Below, one piece after another: positions 17,326 through 24,713 of a DNA stretch of 28,564 nt. The DNA comes from a virus. The notes beneath the pieces were generated by a model. It was not told the DNA's origin, did not search any database, and worked only from the letters and a program-made list of their open reading frames with translations. A program made the translations under genes and the position numbers. Each line of letters opens with the position of its first letter. The stretch's first letter is position 1. The stretch spans positions 1 to 28,564 of the IMG/VR virus record IMGVR_UViG_3300034375_000081; one strand, given 5' to 3'.

Positions 17326-17769
17326 ATGTTTGGCTTACCCCTAGAATTACTGACTATGCTCTTCTCAACAGTGTTGGGGGGAGTAATGTCTATATGGGGC
17401 CAGAGCATGAAGAACAAGCAAGAGCAGAATAAGATGATGCTCGCTAATGCTCAGTTTAATGCAGATCAAGTCAACCGCGCTAGGGATGCAGGTAAGACAG
17501 ATAAGCACTTTGCATGGACACGTAGGATTATAGCTCTATCTGCTGTGTTCTCTATTATAGTGTTGCCTAAGCTGGTGGCAGTATGGTATCCTGACGTAAG
17601 CGTTATTGTAGGGTACACAGAAGTACAGGGCGGCTTCCTTAACTGGTTGTTTGGCCCTGCAGAAGCAACCCAATGGAAGTACGCTAACGGCTTCGTAATA
17701 ACACCCCTAGACACACATATCGTATCAGCCATTGTAGGATTGTACTTTGGCGCTGGATTTACAAAGTAA
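17326..17769 (+). CDS. Three-segment membrane protein; holin-like candidate
   Basis: A 147-aa protein with three hydrophobic segments: about 4-25 (LELLTMLFSTVLGGVMSIW), 66-88 (RRIIALSAVFSIIVLPKLVAVW) and 131-145 (HIVSAIVGLYFGAGF). Between the first two is a charged helix (MKNKQEQNKMMLANAQF). The ATG is 2 nt after the stop of the lysozyme-domain gene and has no good ribosome site, so translation is probably coupled. Three-span proteins beside a muralytic gene are classic holin candidates, and a 3-TM holin family is known from gene-transfer agents. Marine phages keep this type inside the internal-virion-protein cluster, so a structural membrane-channel role during ejection is equally possible. 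Confidence 0.7.
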   Translation: MFGLPLELLTMLFSTVLGGVMSIWGQSMKNKQEQNKMMLANAQFNADQVNRARDAGKTDKHFAWTRRIIALSAVFSIIVLPKLVAVWYPDVSVIVGYTEVQGGFLNWLFGPAEATQWKYANGFVITPLDTHIVSAIVGLYFGAGFTK

Positions 17770-17778
17770 GGCATAAAG

Positions 17779-18348
17779 ATGACAAACTTATTTCAAGGGC
17801 CAATTCCAGGTCAATCTCTGACAGATGAACCACGTAACCATGCATGGGAAAACCCACCTGAGATGGATACAATGGAAGAAGCTGTTATGTACTATATTGA
17901 TAAGCTTTCTAATGAAGACTCAATGGATGATCTAGCCCTATTGTTTGACCTTGGTGCTAACATACAGGACGTTACAGAGACGCTACTTATCATGGGTACT
18001 ATGAAAGGGTTGCACACTGTTGATGTACAGATGCTGGCTGCACCTATCGTAGGAGCCTATATAAAAGCCCTTATGGTGCCTTATGGTGTTGAGACACCTG
18101 AGACAGCCGTAGACCCAGAAAAGCTACGCACAGAGCGTCAGAAACGCCGCTTAGATGTAATCATTGCAGACGCTATAGAGAAGAGCGTTAAGTCTGGTGA
18201 GGATGAAGGAACAGAGATGCTTCGTGGTATGCAGGATGCTGTAGAAGAAGAACCAGAAGCAGCAGCAATAGAACAGCCTATGGATGAAGCCCCAGAGGAG
18301 CCTATGGTTGAAGGTGAAACACCGCAAGGTCTTATGGCGCGAGGATAA
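17779..18348 (+). CDS. Acidic protein of unknown function, 189 aa
   Basis: No recognised domain. The N-terminal part is Pro-rich (FQGPIPGQSLTDEPRNHAWENPP). A helical middle (EEAVMYYIDKLSNEDSMDDLALLF; LLIMGTMKGLHTVDVQMLAAPIVGAYIKALM) is followed by a charged helix (LRTERQKRRLDVIIADAIEKS) and a very acidic tail. It ends GETPQGLMARG, echoing GAPQGLMSP in the neighbouring lysozyme-domain protein. Its constant place between putative ejection proteins suggests it is packaged with them or helps assemble them. It starts 9 nt after the previous stop with AAGGCATAA upstream. Confidence 0.65.
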   Translation: MTNLFQGPIPGQSLTDEPRNHAWENPPEMDTMEEAVMYYIDKLSNEDSMDDLALLFDLGANIQDVTETLLIMGTMKGLHTVDVQMLAAPIVGAYIKALMVPYGVETPETAVDPEKLRTERQKRRLDVIIADAIEKSVKSGEDEGTEMLRGMQDAVEEEPEAAAIEQPMDEAPEEPMVEGETPQGLMARG

Positions 18349-18353
18349 TAGAT

Positions 18354-20393
18354 ATGAGTGAAGCAGCACAGGCATTTCTGACAGGGTTTTTCAAAACATC
18401 TGCAGAGAACATTCAAAGACGTAAGAAAAAAGCAGAAGATTACATGGATGATCTTCGTGAGAATCAGGCTGCGTATCAAGCTAAAGCTGACTTGAAGATT
18501 AAAGCACGTAATAATGCTGAAACCCTTACAAAGAAAATCATTAGTAAGGGCGGCACAAAAGAAATGGTTAAAGCTGCTTATGCAGAGAATGGCTTAGATG
18601 GGTTGTCTACTTTAGATGGTGTTTTGTCTAAAGGTATAGCAAGTCAAGGCATAGACTTTGTGAAGAACAACGCTGATATATTTGCTGCCACTACTCTTGA
18701 TCCCGCTATGACGGGTGTGACTATACAAGATATGCTTGATGAAGGTTTTGGCATTGGTAAGTACACCACAGGAGATTACAAACGTCCTGAGTCTAACTGG
18801 TGGGATCGTACAACTGGGCGTACTGCTATGGATGATGTTCGCTTCAAGTTAGACCAAGAAGAGGTCTATGAAGGTATGAGCTTGTTTGATCTAAAACAAA
18901 TGGCGTCATCTTCTGCGTATAATAAAGTAGGCGGTAACTCTTACCTTACTTACCTGTCTCCTAACTTGTTTGGTGAGGATGATGTAGCCAGTGCACGTAT
19001 AGATTTTCAGTCTACAGTAAATGCTAATGATGCCTTTCAATTAGTACAGGATGAGATAGAAGCTATAGAAGAAGAAATTATTACACATAAAAAGGCAGCA
19101 GAACGTGGTGTAGAAGGTGCAATGTCTGATCTTCTAATAGCCCAAGATAAATTAGAAAAAGCAGAAAATAAAAAACTACAAGTTTTAAATGAGCAGTTTG
19201 TACCCTATGTCCAAGACCAAGCTGCAGCTTACTATGGTGAAACTTTTGTGAAGCGCATGGGTAATCAGTACGACAACATCGTTGGTGTTCCGGGTTGGAC
19301 TGCAGCGACTTTAGGTGGCGCAATAGAGGAAGAATCTTCTTTAGCCCCGCTTTCTGTAGCCAAACGCCCTAGAGCTAGACCTAGTACAGAAAGCCTGAGT
19401 GATGTTAGCTCGCCTACTGGACTTCAAACTAATACAGATCAACCTAAAGCACCCTCTATTCCAGAGGTAGATCAACCAGTAGAAACTGTTAAGATTGTCA
19501 ACCAGAATAACGCTCCTATCCCTGTACAAACCCAGGACATGGAAGGCTTACCCTTCTCGTTAGAGCCTGATGCAGTAACATTTACTGTAGACACTGATTC
19601 TGTAATAAATCACCCAGTAACTATCTTTGAAGATGGTGATGGTAATATGCGGGTGTTTAACCATCAGACAGATGAAACCCTTAGTGTAGCTATGTCAGAT
19701 TATGTATTAGCTTCTCCAGAAATGCAGGAAGAGATACAAACAAACCCTGATGCTAAACCTATCTTAGAGAGTAAGGCCTTTGTAGAGCAACCTATAAACC
19801 TTAGTGACAGAGGTACTAGCCCTCGTGATACAGCAGCTATCAATCTGACTAAAATCAATAAATGGAAAAAGTCTATGTCAGATGTTACTCTGGCAGAGTG
19901 GAAAGAAATGTCTCGTAAGGAGCGTGTAGCTGCAGGTCTACCACCACGCCCTCTTGATATGTGGTCTGTAGGAGCAGGGGCATTTAAAGATGTAGTGCAA
20001 CCAGTTGTAATAAGCCCTGCAGAGGAAGAGGCTAGAGTTATTGCATCAGATCCTTTGGATGTACCAAATGCAAAGCCACCTAGTACGCCACTACAAGGTT
20101 TAGGTGATAGGCCAAGAAAACCTAAAGCAGGTTTTGATGACCCTGACGTATCTACTTCAACGCCTGTAAGAGATAAAATGGGCTTCTTTATGAAGTATGA
20201 CGATCAAATGCTAGAGGCTATGGAAGAGTTTGGTATCACGAAAGATGATCCTATTTCAGAAGTTAAAGAAGCACTAGCTGCTTGGTTTGAAGAAAACTCT
20301 GGTAACGCAGAGCTTGTAGCTGACTCTACTTATATGGACCTAGACAACGCTGCCAGTATTATTTTGCAAGCCCTTAATATGATGGAAGAGTAA
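18354..20393 (+). CDS. Putative internal virion protein, 679 aa
   Basis: It begins with a basic helical region (FFKTSAENIQRRKKKAEDYM). Residues about 220-275 form a probable coiled coil (QDEIEAIEEEIITHKKAAERG... DLLIAQDKLEKAENKKLQ). From about 325 it is mostly Pro/Ser/Thr-rich linker with AKRPRARPSTES and DRPRKPKAG motifs, and it ends in a helical acidic region (AALAAWFEEN-type, ILQALNMMEE). No enzyme motif was seen. The start follows GAGGATAATAGAT at 18341, 5 nt after the previous stop. The next gene begins 1 nt after its stop. By size and position it is a candidate for one of the stacked ejection proteins of podoviruses. Confidence 0.65.
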   Translation: MSEAAQAFLTGFFKTSAENIQRRKKKAEDYMDDLRENQAAYQAKADLKIKARNNAETLTKKIISKGGTKEMVKAAYAENGLDGLSTLDGVLSKGIASQGIDFVKNNADIFAATTLDPAMTGVTIQDMLDEGFGIGKYTTGDYKRPESNWWDRTTGRTAMDDVRFKLDQEEVYEGMSLFDLKQMASSSAYNKVGGNSYLTYLSPNLFGEDDVASARIDFQSTVNANDAFQLVQDEIEAIEEEIITHKKAAERGVEGAMSDLLIAQDKLEKAENKKLQVLNEQFVPYVQDQAAAYYGETFVKRMGNQYDNIVGVPGWTAATLGGAIEEESSLAPLSVAKRPRARPSTESLSDVSSPTGLQTNTDQPKAPSIPEVDQPVETVKIVNQNNAPIPVQTQDMEGLPFSLEPDAVTFTVDTDSVINHPVTIFEDGDGNMRVFNHQTDETLSVAMSDYVLASPEMQEEIQTNPDAKPILESKAFVEQPINLSDRGTSPRDTAAINLTKINKWKKSMSDVTLAEWKEMSRKERVAAGLPPRPLDMWSVGAGAFKDVVQPVVISPAEEEARVIASDPLDVPNAKPPSTPLQGLGDRPRKPKAGFDDPDVSTSTPVRDKMGFFMKYDDQMLEAMEEFGITKDDPISEVKEALAAWFEENSGNAELVADSTYMDLDNAASIILQALNMMEE

Positions 20394-20394
20394 T

Positions 20395-23300
20395 ATGAGT
20401 GTTTCTTTACAGGATATACTGGATAGGCAGAAAAAAGAAGAGGCTACCACTGCTACTACTGCTGTAGAGCCTAAGCCAAAAGGCGTTTCTTTAGAGGACA
20501 TTCTAGCTAGAAGAGATGCTGCTCAAGATACAAACGTCAAGCAAGGTAAACTAAAGAAAGACGATCTAAAAAAGTCTGCCAATGCTGCTAAGATACGTGA
20601 CTACATGATGTCTAGGTTTGGCTATCAGTACCGTGATGGTGGTGCGTATGATGATGATAAACTTGTAGAACAGTTTTTTGATCATATGAGAGCGTTCAAT
20701 ACAAACGTTGTATCTACTGCAAGTGAGGCTAGATTTGTATCTAAGGCAACAGAGTTAGATAAAGTAAAAGCAAAGCAAGCATATGACCTGTACGATCAAA
20801 CAGGTAGTGTGTTTGTAAATGACGGGGTGCTTGGGGCTGTAGATGGTATAAAGGATTACATCTTTGCTGCAGCTAAAGACCCATCAAACTATCTTGGTTT
20901 ATTGACAGGTGGTATAACTAAAGCGGCTGGCTTTGGTATTACCCAAGGGGGAAAGCAAGCAGTTAAGCTATCCGTAGCTAAGGCTACACAGGAAGCCCTT
21001 AAAAAGGGTGCCTCTCGTGAAGCAGCAGAGAAGATTGGTAAAGAGGCGGGAGAGGCTGCTTTAAATCATGCTCTGTCTATAGGGGCTAAGAATCCTGCAG
21101 CTAAAAAGATTATGCGAGAGACAGCAAGGCGGGAGAGAGATCTTGCGCTACGCCGTGCTAGACTACAGGCTCGACAGCAAGCTAAACAAGAGATAACAGA
21201 AGGCGCAGCTAAGAAATCTTTGTATGCTACAGCAGCAACAGACACAGGCCTAGCAGTGCTGCAGGATCTACAGATTCAGAATCTTATGATTGATGTAGAG
21301 TCACAGGATGAGTACAGCTTGTTACAAACAGGTTTTAGCTCACTCTTTGGTGTGGTTGCTCCTGGTGCCCAAATAGTTGCAGGTAAAATGAAGGGTAAGT
21401 CTGGTTACGCAGATCTAGGATTAGAAGGTGAGTTAGCTGCTATGCGTGAGAAACGCACTAAGCCAGTAACAATAAAGCTAACTAACTCTCAAATAGATGA
21501 CGTAACAGCAGACATCAAAAAGAATGTTCGTAGCTGGAAAGAGAAAGTTGAAGCTGGCAGAGACATGTTCAGTAGAAACATCACAGACACAGATGTATTC
21601 TCTCAGATTATCTTAGGCTCTAATGGTAAAGGTACAGTAGACGGTTTAGCTTTTCAGTTAGCTAAGTCTGGGCACAAGCTGCCCAATAACGTTACTATAT
21701 CTGACGCCCTAAGTAACATTGTGCCACAGCTTCCAGAAGATGAGCTAACAGAGATAAACAAACTGTTGAAGATTACAGGTATTACTTTAGGTGACGCCAC
21801 TAGCTCACAGAAGAACCTGCAGGACTTAGTGGCATTTGAAGCAAGTCGTGGTGGCACCACACTAAACATAATGAGCCAAGCAGCTAAGATAGTAAATGGT
21901 ACTCTACTACACGGTGAAACTATTATCAGTGAAGCATCAGGTGAGATCTTAAAGAAGGAAGGCGAGAAAGCTAAACGTGCACAGCCTTTCGCTTATGGTC
22001 AAAACCTGTGGCGTAGAATGCTTGTATCATCAACATCTACAACTGCAGTCAACGTTGCTGGCTTTGCACAGTATGCTACTGTATCAACCCTAGCTGATGT
22101 TCTTAATGGTTATGGTCACATTGCTTTGAGCATGACACAGAAGGGGCAGAAAGCTGTTGAGACACGTAGACGCGGTAGAGTATACCTAGATATGCAAGCG
22201 CAGAAGATGCGTAATTTGTTAGATCCCTACACTACACATGACGCATATATGGCTTTCCTTGGTCAACACAAAGACGTAAGCAAAATACTCTTTGAAACGG
22301 TGTCAGGTGGTGTAGAGCGTACTGGTAAGCGTTATGGTATAGACACAACTAAAGGTGTAGCCAAGAAGCTTGAGACTATTGCAGATGCTGCGACAAAGAT
22401 ATCTGGTGTACGTATTCAAGATAGCTTTACTAAGTCACAGATGTTTATGGGTGAGCTAGATAAGTATGTACGGCTCAAGCACAATAAAGATCTTATGACT
22501 GTTCTCAAAGAAGGTGATACAGCACTCATTGATAATGACGTTATTGGTGGTGCCCTAGATCAAACATTACGCTCAGTTTTCTCTAAAGATTACACAGCAC
22601 AGGATAACTTCTTAGGGCTGGCAGCAAAACAAATTGAGAACCTTTCTAACATTCCTGTAGTAGGTACTATCCTACCCTTTGGGCGGTTCTTTAATAACGT
22701 TATAGCTACAGGCTATCAGTGGTCAGCAGGTGGAGCCATTGATATGGCAAGTGCTCTGGTACGTGGTGCTGCTAAAAAGGGCGAAGACGTAGACATGCTA
22801 AAGCCTACAGAGGCATTTGCTAGAACGCTGGTTGCATACTCTACTGCAGGTCTAGCTATAGCTTATGATGAAGAGCGTAGAAAGAAAGGCTTAGGCGTTT
22901 ACGAAGTTGAATCGGGAGCAGGTAATGTAATTGACATGAAGAGCCAATTCCCGGCCTCTATGTTTTTACTTGCTGGGCGTATACTGGGTATCAGAAAAGA
23001 TGGAGACGTTGTACCATCAGAGCTTGTAACAGAATTAGGTAAGCAGATGGCAATAGGCCAGTTTGCTTCTGATGCACAGTTTGGTAATGATCTTAACTCT
23101 ATTGTAGACTTCTTCCTTAACATGGAAGGTGATGTAGATTACTTGAAGGCTGGGTTTGGATCAGGAATAACAAAAGCTGGTGGTAATTACTTATCAGGTT
23201 ATACCCGTCCACTAGACACACTAAACAAGCTTGTAGGGTTTGCAACTGAAACAGACACAGCTAAAGATGTACGTCAGTCTCAGGGTATAGATACACTGTC

Positions 23301-23931
23301 ACAATCTTCTCTTAAATATGTAGATAACCTAGCAGAAGTATTTATTGATGCTATTGATAATGCTAAAGGTGATTTAAATGATAAAACAAAGAATACCCTT
23401 ACAGGCGAAGAGCTACGTGTAGGTATACGTGAAGGTGAGGTATATGATCCCAACCCACTTGCTAAAGTTTTAGGTGTGACTATTAAGCAAACTCGTACTG
23501 CAGCAGAAGAGTTATACTCTGTGGCTGAGATGGCACCGTGGACTGCAGGGGAGAGATCTGAGATTGCTGGATATGATAAAGTCTTTAATAAAGTATTTGC
23601 GCCTCTGTTAGAGAGGGAGTCAAGGATGCTGTTAGCTGACCCTAAGTTTAAGAAGGCTAACTTACAGCAAAGACGTACTATGGTATCTGACAGGCTGACT
23701 AAGATACGTGCAGATGTAAAGTCTTACTTAGAGGCAAGCTCAGACTCTGATACAATCATTCAGAGTTTACGTAGAAAAGCATCAGCTACTGGCAATAGAA
23801 ACTCTAAAGCAGAAGCAAAGAGGTTTATGAAGAGCAAGGGAGCTACAACAAATATTAGAGACATGAATTATAATGAATTGTACATGTATCTAAACTACCT
23901 AGACTACCACGATCAAGTCTACAAGGAATAG
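20395..23931 (+). CDS. Giant internal virion/ejection protein, 1178 aa
   Basis: The largest gene in the window and the last in the virion arm. The N-terminus has a duplicated linear motif, VSLQDILDR at 3-11 and VSLEDILAR at 31-39, joined by a Thr/Ala/Pro-rich linker. A conserved-looking helical region with IRDYMMSRFGYQYRDGG follows, then a glycine-rich amphipathic stretch (YLGLLTGGITKAAGFGITQGG). Long charged helices (RRERDLALRRARLQARQQAKQE) and many further helices fill the rest. It lacks the lysozyme motif, which here sits in the 16062-17324 product. Size and terminal position match T7 gp16-like DNA-ejection proteins, so a trans-envelope channel role is likely by analogy. The start is preceded by GGAAGAG. 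Confidence 0.72.
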   Translation: MSVSLQDILDRQKKEEATTATTAVEPKPKGVSLEDILARRDAAQDTNVKQGKLKKDDLKKSANAAKIRDYMMSRFGYQYRDGGAYDDDKLVEQFFDHMRAFNTNVVSTASEARFVSKATELDKVKAKQAYDLYDQTGSVFVNDGVLGAVDGIKDYIFAAAKDPSNYLGLLTGGITKAAGFGITQGGKQAVKLSVAKATQEALKKGASREAAEKIGKEAGEAALNHALSIGAKNPAAKKIMRETARRERDLALRRARLQARQQAKQEITEGAAKKSLYATAATDTGLAVLQDLQIQNLMIDVESQDEYSLLQTGFSSLFGVVAPGAQIVAGKMKGKSGYADLGLEGELAAMREKRTKPVTIKLTNSQIDDVTADIKKNVRSWKEKVEAGRDMFSRNITDTDVFSQIILGSNGKGTVDGLAFQLAKSGHKLPNNVTISDALSNIVPQLPEDELTEINKLLKITGITLGDATSSQKNLQDLVAFEASRGGTTLNIMSQAAKIVNGTLLHGETIISEASGEILKKEGEKAKRAQPFAYGQNLWRRMLVSSTSTTAVNVAGFAQYATVSTLADVLNGYGHIALSMTQKGQKAVETRRRGRVYLDMQAQKMRNLLDPYTTHDAYMAFLGQHKDVSKILFETVSGGVERTGKRYGIDTTKGVAKKLETIADAATKISGVRIQDSFTKSQMFMGELDKYVRLKHNKDLMTVLKEGDTALIDNDVIGGALDQTLRSVFSKDYTAQDNFLGLAAKQIENLSNIPVVGTILPFGRFFNNVIATGYQWSAGGAIDMASALVRGAAKKGEDVDMLKPTEAFARTLVAYSTAGLAIAYDEERRKKGLGVYEVESGAGNVIDMKSQFPASMFLLAGRILGIRKDGDVVPSELVTELGKQMAIGQFASDAQFGNDLNSIVDFFLNMEGDVDYLKAGFGSGITKAGGNYLSGYTRPLDTLNKLVGFATETDTAKDVRQSQGIDTLSQSSLKYVDNLAEVFIDAIDNAKGDLNDKTKNTLTGEELRVGIREGEVYDPNPLAKVLGVTIKQTRTAAEELYSVAEMAPWTAGERSEIAGYDKVFNKVFAPLLERESRMLLADPKFKKANLQQRRTMVSDRLTKIRADVKSYLEASSDSDTIIQSLRRKASATGNRNSKAEAKRFMKSKGATTNIRDMNYNELYMYLNYLDYHDQVYKE

Positions 23932-23934
23932 CAG

Positions 23935-23970
23935 AGGGGGCGCACTAAGCGCCCCTTTCTTTATTTAATA
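23935..23970. terminator. Hairpin terminator between converging gene arms
   Basis: GGGGGCGC (23936-23943) pairs with GCGCCCCT (23949-23956) around loop ACTAA, with an outer A23935-T23957 pair. On the + strand it is followed by TTTCTTTATTT, a good intrinsic terminator for the virion arm. The minus-strand operon ends at 23961, at the hairpin edge. The minus-strand 3' side has only a weak U-tract (CTCTGC), so termination of that operon is probably less efficient. Confidence 0.85.
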
Positions 23971-24164
23971 CCATACTTTTCAGCAGCGAGCTTAGCCCAC
24001 ATCTGTGACTCAGTAAGTCGCTCTAAAGCGTTCTCCTTTTCATCACAGTGATGTAGGTTTCTGTTATAGTGCACTTCTAATCCTGTTGCCTGTGTTATAA
24101 GGTCAGCCTTAAAAAGATTAGTCTTTGTGTCCATGTATGCCTTGGCTTCTCGTTCTAGTTTCAC
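23961..24164 (-). CDS. Small protein of unknown function, 67 aa (GTG start)
   Basis: A charged, mostly helical product beginning MKLEREAKAYMDTKTNLFKAD and ending WAKLAAEKYGIK. No motif or membrane segment is seen. The GTG start is supported by AAGGAAT placed 6-10 nt upstream, overlapping the stop of the preceding gene (TAAGGAATACCCGTG). The spacing of 9 nt to that gene makes it the last gene of the minus-strand operon. Its stop abuts the shared terminator hairpin. Function cannot be inferred. Confidence 0.6.
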   Translation of the reverse strand: MKLEREAKAYMDTKTNLFKADLITQATGLEVHYNRNLHHCDEKENALERLTESQMWAKLAAEKYGIK

Positions 24165-24173
24165 GGGTATTCC

Positions 24174-24362
24174 TTATGCACTTTCTGGTACTTGAAAGCA
24201 GTAAGTATTTGCTGATGACTCTGGTGTAGGTCTAGTACTCATTAATCTGTTTTCCATTTCAACAGCTAACTCATTACAAGAATGGACATCCATAAACAAA
24301 CCATCAAAAGCTTGCACTTTTATTTGCCCTTCAAACATCATAATGAGTACTAAAACATACAT
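24174..24362 (-). CDS. Small hydrophobic-start protein of unknown function, 62 aa
   Basis: The first ten residues (MYVLVLIMMF) are hydrophobic, too short for a certain transmembrane helix but possibly a weak export signal. The rest holds a pair of cysteines (HSCNELAVEM and NTYCFQVP) and an ENRLMSTRP segment. Small phage proteins of this shape, with a hydrophobic start and two spaced cysteines, are frequent in marine phages without assigned function. The ATG overlaps the stop of the 39-aa gene upstream (TAATG), supporting that it is translated. Confidence 0.6.
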   Translation of the reverse strand: MYVLVLIMMFEGQIKVQAFDGLFMDVHSCNELAVEMENRLMSTRPTPESSANTYCFQVPESA

Positions 24363-24481
24363 TAGAACCAGCCTTTGACTTGCTCAATGATGGCAGGGCC
24401 ATGCTCACTAGCAAGAATAACAACCTCACCAATAGCAGCCATACCAATAGTAGCAACAGCAATAAATTCAAAACCTGTCAT
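24362..24481 (-). CDS. Very small membrane-type protein, 39 aa
   Basis: A 39-codon frame with sequence MTGFEFIAVATIGMAAIGEV followed by a short hydrophilic end finishing KGWF. Residues 4-24 are strongly hydrophobic, so a single membrane span is likely. A strong ribosome site, AAGGAGAA, lies 5 nt upstream, inside the last codons of glutaredoxin. The start is 1 nt from the glutaredoxin stop and its own stop overlaps the next ATG (TAATG). The perfect ribosome site and packing support a real gene despite its length. It might be a holin-like or inner-membrane peptide; nothing more can be said. Confidence 0.65.
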   Translation of the reverse strand: MTGFEFIAVATIGMAAIGEVVILASEHGPAIIEQVKGWF

Positions 24482-24482
24482 A

Positions 24483-24713
24483 TCATTCTCCTTTCAAGAG
24501 TTTTTTCAGGTCTGAGTAACCACCTATGTGATTACCTTCTATATCCCATATTTGGGGTACAGTCTTTATACCTGACTTCTTAAATAAGTCAAGTAACCAC
24601 TTAGAGTCATTGAGAGAGTAGTACTGAACAGCAATACCACTATCCCTCAATAAACCCATAGCTTTGGAGCAGTGAGGGCAGTCAAGCCGCCCCACTAATG
24701 TATACACACTCAT
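24483..24713 (-). CDS. grx: Glutaredoxin
   Basis: A 76-aa thioredoxin-fold protein. The redox pair is C12-P-H-C15 in RLDCPHCSKAM, the cis-proline loop is TVPQIW (P53), and the glycine pair is GG (64-65) in HIGGYSDL. This is the complete glutaredoxin signature at usual phage size. It would return electrons (from glutathione or a host reductase) to the ribonucleotide reductase encoded just upstream. The two genes overlap by 4 nt (ATGA), so they are translated together. CPHC rather than CPYC at the active site is a small variation that may affect redox potential. Confidence 0.93.
   Translation of the reverse strand: MSVYTLVGRLDCPHCSKAMGLLRDSGIAVQYYSLNDSKWLLDLFKKSGIKTVPQIWDIEGNHIGGYSDLKKLLKGE

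Noticed and set aside
24380-24583. Plus-strand 67-residue frame in the minus operon
   Set aside because: Asn/Ser-rich shadow overlapping the 39-aa gene and glutaredoxin, which have clear motifs or signals.
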